From Bryoerythrophyllum caledonicum (lineage: Eukaryota; Streptophyta; Bryopsida; Pottiales; Pottiaceae), in the NCBI GenBank assembly GCA_963971425.1, contig OZ020518.1, positions 5,034,263 to 5,098,262 on the forward strand: a stretch of 64,000 nucleotides of DNA, written 5' to 3'. This document shows positions 59,120 to 64,000 of the stretch, one piece after another. Position 1 is the stretch's first letter; every line of letters begins with the position of its first letter. Below the pieces are notes generated by a model, which did no database searches, was not told where the DNA came from, and was given only the letters and a program-made list of their open reading frames with translations. A program made the position numbers and the translations under genes.

Positions 59120-60155
59120 ATCATACACTAAAGGGAAAGTCAATGTTAGAACCCGAATTAAATTTGCCACTTGCAGATTTCTTTGTGAGAAGTTAGGGCC
59201 ATTTTTGCAAAACAAGATACACCTTTCAGGAACTCAATTTTAGTGGAAACTAGAATTGCAATTTTGTTGACAAGGCTAGGATCCGGCAATGGACAATTGT
59301 TTATAGGGGATTTATATGGGGTTGCTGAATGTACGGTTTCAAAAATTGTGAGAGAATTTTGTAAAGCCGTTAGACAACATTTGCAACAAATATTTGTTCA
59401 AATGCCTAGTGAATCGCAATTTAGGATTTTAGCTAGAGGATTTTGAAGCTCTACATGGCATTCCATACATTGTAGGCACAATAGATGGGTAGCATATTCA
59501 GTATTGGCGCCAATTATCAGTGGAGAAGATTATTATTGCCAAAAGTTGTTCCATTCAACTATTCTTTAAGGAATTGTTAATGTCAAATGTAGATTTTGGG
59601 ATTACGATTTTGGTTGGGCCGGTAGTCTTCATGATTGGATTGTTCTTTTTAAGTTGCAAAAATTGGAAGAGCTTGTATGGAGAGGAAATTGCATCCGTAC
59701 AAGTTGAAAGGGGATGCAGCATATCCCGTTAGACCGTGGATATATTGTCCATTCAAGAGAGGAAAAACCAAACTGTCACGAATCCATGGAAATTGGAATT
59801 TCATTCAATCTTCAACCCGAATGTGTGTAGAGAGGGCATTTGGAATTTTAAAAGGGAGATGGAGAATATCATGAAGAGGCTGATGTATCATTGAGGATGG
59901 TACCGGATATTGATTCAACATGAATTGTGATGCACAACTTTTGCATTACAATGAAGGATGGATTTGATGTGGACTGGATTACAGAAGTTGAGGAACAACT
60001 ACAAAAAAGGAATAGATAGTGGCAATTTAAGAGAAGGTGAAGAATTGCGTTGTGAAAGGGCATCAATTCTGGAAGTGAAGAATAGAATTTTGAATAGAGA
60101 TGATTTTATGGCAACAAATGAAGTGGATGATGAAGATGTTGAAGCGTTTCTATAG
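59120..60155 (+). pseudogene. PIF/Harbinger DDE transposase, decayed
   Basis: In order on plus: FLCEKLGPFLQNK (about 59180), a helix-turn-helix-like GDLYGVAECTVSKIVREFC (about 59310), IVGTIDG (first Asp, about 59480), WDYDFGWAGSLHDW (second Asp, about 59600-59640) and ERAFGILKGRWRI (Glu, 59833-59870), then a tail with VMHNFCIT and an acidic end. These are the standard Harbinger motifs. TGA at about 59443, TAG after TIDG, and several frame changes show that the copy is dead. The partner trihelix gene is convergent immediately downstream. Confidence 0.85.
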
Positions 60156-60327
60156 AAGGAGAATGAAAGGGTTGAAGACTTGCTTTGTGAAGCTACAACA
60201 ATGCACCAAGTTCTGGCAAAAAGTCTGTGGCATTACAAAATTTGGAAGGAGCCAAATCTAGTGTTTTCTGATAGTAGTTATGATTCCATGAAAGAATAGC
60301 TAAAACCTCTCTAGAAGTGCTGCAAAA

Positions 60328-60790
60328 TTACGGTCCATATTTTTTAACAAATCTGTAGACTGTTGGAAGGTGGAAATCAAAATGGTAGATTTGCCTACCA
60401 CTTGCTGCAAAAGCCCTTCGATTTCGTCTTGACTCTTTTTTTTTCTTCTCTTGTGTATTTGGTGCTATGGAAGGATTGATCTCTGCCAATTTTGGAGTCG
60501 TTGGTGGTGAAGAAGTCGTTCCAAACGTGTCATCTCCTTCCGTAGCACTTGCCAAAATTTGGTTGTGAACACTTGCACGTTTACTATTCCATATGTCCAT
60601 CTCTTCAAACCAACGACATTCATCTTTACAATCCGTCTGCGAAATTTCATTTGCCTTCTTGTCATTTTGGTATTCAGTCAAGATAGTTTTGTACTTCTTA
60701 CATGATAGTCATGTCCGGTTGAATTTTCGGATTTCCGCAACCATTTGGACTTGAAACTTCACCCATGCATTCATTCCTACAATACATGAC
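60328..60790 (-). pseudogene. Harbinger-linked trihelix (Myb/SANT-like) protein, decayed
   Basis: On minus: WVKFQVQMVAEIRKFNRT near 60770-60715, a TAG, then KKYKTILTEYQNDKKANEIS and DECRWFEEMDIW, and a basic tail (EKKKKESRRNRRAFAASG). The Trp-rich helices match the ORF1 DNA-binding partner that Harbinger transposases need for nuclear import and end binding. It converges on the transposase relic, the usual layout. At least one stop. Confidence 0.7.
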
Positions 60791-60929
60791 AAGAAATAGG
60801 AGAATTATGGCAAAAAAACAAGCTCAAAAGGGGTGAAAAGGCAACTTGAATGAAAATTTCAGCAAAGAAATTGGGACAATTTTTAGTACAATTATCACTC
60901 CAAAAACATCTTGGACATCAAAAAGCTTG

Positions 60930-61010
60930 TGGTGGAGTGATGGCTATGGGAGGAATCTATTTGCTCTTCAAAGAACGAGGTTCAAAACCCCTTGCGCGTA
61001 GATGGTAGGG
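60930..61010 (+). other. Possible tRNA-derived fragment
   Basis: GGTGGAGTGATGGC (A-box-like) is followed about 45 bases later by CGAGGTTCAAAACCCCTTG, a B-box-like stem-loop. No complete tRNA fold was found. Confidence 0.3.
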
Positions 61011-62289
61011 CCACGAAACTTGCAAAGCCTCCACGGCAGCAGCTGACGTAGTTTTGGGGGGAGGGAGGGCATGGGCATGCGCCTAAGGCCAAGGACTTCT
61101 ACAACCTCATCATACAGCCTACATACGCCAACATTTCCCACAAAAAATCCAACGTTTTGATTTTTTTTTTAAAAATCATGCCTTGTTAGTTTGTTGTTCT
61201 TGCAAATTCCTTGTCCATCTTGCCTCTTATTGCAATCAAGGTTTCAACTTCGTAATCCTTCCATTTTGTAGGGGTTGTGCCTTCCTCATCCAATTCTTTA
61301 CGTTGAATCACGGTTGCCTTTGCCTTTTTCTTTGGTTTTTCCTTCACGGCAATCTTCCCCCTTCTTGGACGACCTCTCTTCTTTGGAGGTGCTTAGGACA
61401 CCTTTCTTGCACCTTCTTCTTGTTTCACCTCCAAAATCTCATTTCCTCATATGAACTTACTATGAAAAAAGTAATCTCATTTCCTCTTCTGAACTTACTA
61501 TGGGATTTTGGTGCCAATCTCTTCTAATTCTCTTTTTCTATGAGCAAATTTTCTGAAAAAAGGTATAGAAGTAGGGAGAAATGCACTAGGATGCGAATCA
61601 AGCAAATTTGGCCCATTCTGAAATTGCACTTGAGCAATTGCAGATGGTGCATCGTTTGGAGGCAAAAAAATGGTGTTGCAAATTTCATCCATTTGGAGTT
61701 TTGCGACCATGTGTGCCCTTCGGAATCTCTGTACTCTTTGTCTATACTATATCCCTCCATTAAAAAAAAGATTGGGAAAAAAATCTTGGCAAAAACAACA
61801 ACAAACATGCAAAAAACAACACAAAACAGTGCATACACAAGAAATTAGAGAGGGAGGAAAAGGAGACATACGACATTTATTCACTTCTTTTACACTCCAA
61901 CGATCTCAAAAAAAGACATAAAAAAATAGTGCCCTGACGTCCTACAGTAACATGGAAAGATCACTGAAAAAATAAATTAAAAAATAATTAAAATTTTGAT
62001 TATCAGCCAATCGCTGATTTTGAGCCCAACAACCCCCTTGATTTCCGTGGAGTCGACCTCCTTGCCTCAGCTCGACAAAAAACCATTGGACCAAGAAACA
62101 CTATGGACTTGGCAGAAAAATAACATATTATGGTAACCTATAACTCCATGGTCAATCTCCTTTTTTCAATGTGGTGTAAAGCAAACTTAGACCGGGACGA
62201 CTTCCTTGGCCAATCACATATTTTAGAGGGTGGTGGTCAATCTCCATGGTCCATAGTGTAAAGCGCCCCTTAGGTCTAGTGGAAAAGTG

Positions 62290-62480
62290 TTGAATTTAGA
62301 GTGTAGTTAACAACCCCATTTGTGCTAGCAATGAAAATATTCTTGAAAAGGTCTTTTGAAAATCTTGTCATTAACATATATATCATTTGCACCTCTTGAT
62401 TCCCCAAATTGTATCACTACAAACAAAATAAGATCACGTGATTATCTTAAGACAACCATCAATTCAAGGTTACACTAAAA
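62290..62480. repeat. Dispersed repeat, copy of 40015-40190
   Basis: Both segments share GAGTGTAGT.AACAA, TTTGTGCTAGCA.TGAA.ATATT, GAGAAGGTCTT or GAAAAGGTCTT, GATTCCCCAAA.T and ATCAATTCAAG in the same order and orientation. Confidence 0.7.
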
Positions 62481-63296
62481 TTTTATGTTTTGTGTGGTGG
62501 TACTATATGATTTGAAAGTGCTATAATTGTTTACTTTTTGATGAAGATGATTACTAAGAGCACAACTATCTATATTACTCAAAGAGGGTGATTGTTGTAA
62601 GAATATTCATGGAGAATAAAAACTTATAGCATTTTAAAATCATACAGTGTGGATACACTAAACATAAATTTTAGCGTAGTGTAGTGAACCTCAACTAATT
62701 TCAGTTGTGCTTTGTCTAATAATGATTTTCTCCTAGAGTAAACATTGAATATAGTATTGGTAATGTAGGTGAAAAATGATGTAGACCACATCCATTTTGT
62801 TGTTGGAACAAAACTAATATGGACACATTTCAACATATGTCCTGCCACCTCACCACTCACTACCTAATAACTTCCACTCCCCCCGCTCACCGCCACCTCT
62901 CCATCAATCCACATTAATTTTGTGCCAACAATTTTGAATCACCCCACACTATTTTCTGAGGAACATGATATGATGCGAATTGAGAATTGAGGTGAACCGC
63001 TGCAATTTGCGTGCACTGGAATTAGAGTAGGGCATTTCGAAATAGCCTGGTCCACAATATATACAGTGAACGGTGTAGTGATCTCTGTTTAAACGGTGGA
63101 GAATTGAGGGTGGAGAATTGAGAACATGGGCCCATTCTTCTCAATCCTAGTTTTAGGCAGGCATGGAAAAATGATGCTACAGAGTTGAAGCACCACCGAA
63201 CTGCAACTATGACGTATCACACCCACTTATAATCCAACTTGCACACCAGCTCAAGAAACATGTGCAGCAGCAGCCACATCGAAGAACCTGGTCACC

Positions 63297-63518
63297 GAAC
63301 AAGGCTAAAGCCGCGACCAATTTCGAATCCAAGTGGGGCTGCAACAAGGCTTTGTGTTTGAGGCAGGGTAGTCAGGTTAAGTGGGTTAGAGAGTTTCATT
63401 AGGTTCCTGGTTTCTTTGGCTCTGTGCTGCCGGCCTTGGCGTGCTTCTCTGTTTGCTGGTTTCTTTTTGCAATTCAAAATTCGTTTTGTTTTCGTGCCAA
63501 AAAAAAAAAAAAAAAAAA
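63297..63518 (+). mobile_element. Short retroposon (SINE-like) with target-site duplication and A20 tail
   Basis: AACCTGGTCACC at 63285-63296 is repeated exactly at 63517-63528, directly after a run of 20 A (63499-63518). Between them lie about 200 bases with no coding capacity and a B-box-like TTTCGAATCC near 63320. Target duplication plus 3' poly(A) shows insertion by LINE-type retrotransposition. It may be a SINE or a 5'-truncated LINE end. Confidence 0.85.
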
Positions 63519-64000
63519 CCTGGTCACCTGATGAAAACTTTAAAGGGAGAGGTCCCTGAAACCGAGAAGGTACCTATTTTCCAAGGCCGGAAAAAGTAAG
63601 TACTAAATTCTCCTGAAATGAAGGATTACAGACTAGAATATTATCAGTTGCAGCCTCAGCAGTATAATTTGCCGGTTGCTAATTGCATCTCGAACTAAGT
63701 CCATCGCCTCGTCATGCTACCACCATGTTGGTCCAATAAGAAACACCAGGTTTATATTTATATTTGTACAGGTCCAGGGAATCGTTGCCATAGTGGTCAC
63801 TGGCCCGGGCTTGACATGGAGATTCGGAAAAGGAGAGGCTGACAGAGAGCTCGACCAAAAGAAGAGGTGAGGGCTGCGTTGCTACTGTAGTGCGCTAGTT
63901 GGCCAAGTGGTGTGCGGTGGAGGACGAGGGGGTGGAGCTCTTCAGCTGGAGTGTGGTGGGAAAGCATCGTGGTTTCTCATGTGGACAACATGACGCTCGC

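Larger units (their letters stand above)
60791..63284. other. AT-rich stretch without a gene
   Basis: No gene recognised. GTGTAAAGCGCCCC followed by TTAG near 62260-62275 looks like a solitary Harbinger right end. 62290-62480 is a diverged direct copy of 40015-40190. A CTCACTAC/CACCGCTCACC run near 62855-62895 recalls the heptamer minisatellite. Confidence 0.45.

Noticed and set aside
60930-61010. Working tRNA gene
   Set aside because: A B-box-like stem-loop exists, but no acceptor stem or anticodon arm can be formed; kept only as a possible tRNA-derived fragment.

Overview
The window looks like nuclear DNA of a streptophyte (plant lineage), probably a seed-free one such as a bryophyte, lycophyte, fern or charophyte. 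The signs are a spliced two-LIM-domain protein of the plant type, plant-style MULE, Harbinger and Ty1/copia elements, AAACCCTA telobox motifs, AT-rich intergenic DNA and short GT-AG introns. I cannot name the species. The window is repeat-rich: I find two intact-looking host genes, one spliced candidate host gene, and many decayed genes and transposons.

Layout. 1-2.7 kb: no gene, one 7-bp minisatellite. 2.8-6.6 kb (minus): a seven-exon decayed gene of about 1,080 codons, joining an N-terminal ParB/Srx-like DGNHR domain, a basic helical linker and a C-terminal beta-class DNA-methyltransferase-like domain. 6.86-7.88 kb: a 181-bp tandem array directly upstream of that gene. 7.9-12.3 kb: AT-rich, no gene recognised. 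12.3-15.9 kb: MULE transposase pseudogene with a SWIM zinc finger. 16-20 kb: repeats, including a 310-bp foldback and a five-monomer array that matches the end of the Tc1 element at 52-54 kb. 20.1-22.0 kb (minus): intact LIM gene with teloboxes upstream. 23.8-25.0 kb (minus): unidentified spliced candidate. 25.4-33.5 kb: a segment bounded by inverted repeats, holding an unclassified broken gene (plus) and a MULE relic (minus). 33.9-35.3 kb: 5' part of a copia element. 35.6-37.1 kb (minus): LINE relic with a possible organelle-derived insert.

41.7-43.1 kb (minus): single-exon, probably membrane-anchored protein kinase with DFE in place of DFG. 43.9-51.2 kb: nested inverted-repeat elements and a broken gag-like gene. 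51.78-54.62 kb: Tc1-like DD34E element whose terminal inverted repeats are built from roughly 180-bp tandem monomers. 55.2-57.8 kb: two Harbinger-type non-autonomous elements, each with TTA target duplications, 19 bp apart. 58.6-60.8 kb: a palindromic MITE and a decayed Harbinger pair (DDE transposase and convergent trihelix protein). 63.3-63.5 kb: a short retroposon with a perfect 12-bp target-site duplication and a 20-A tail.

No operon-like cooperation is visible. The LIM protein (actin binding) and the kinase are independent host genes. The mobile elements explain most of the remaining sequence. The ParB/methyltransferase-like gene is the item most worth following up.
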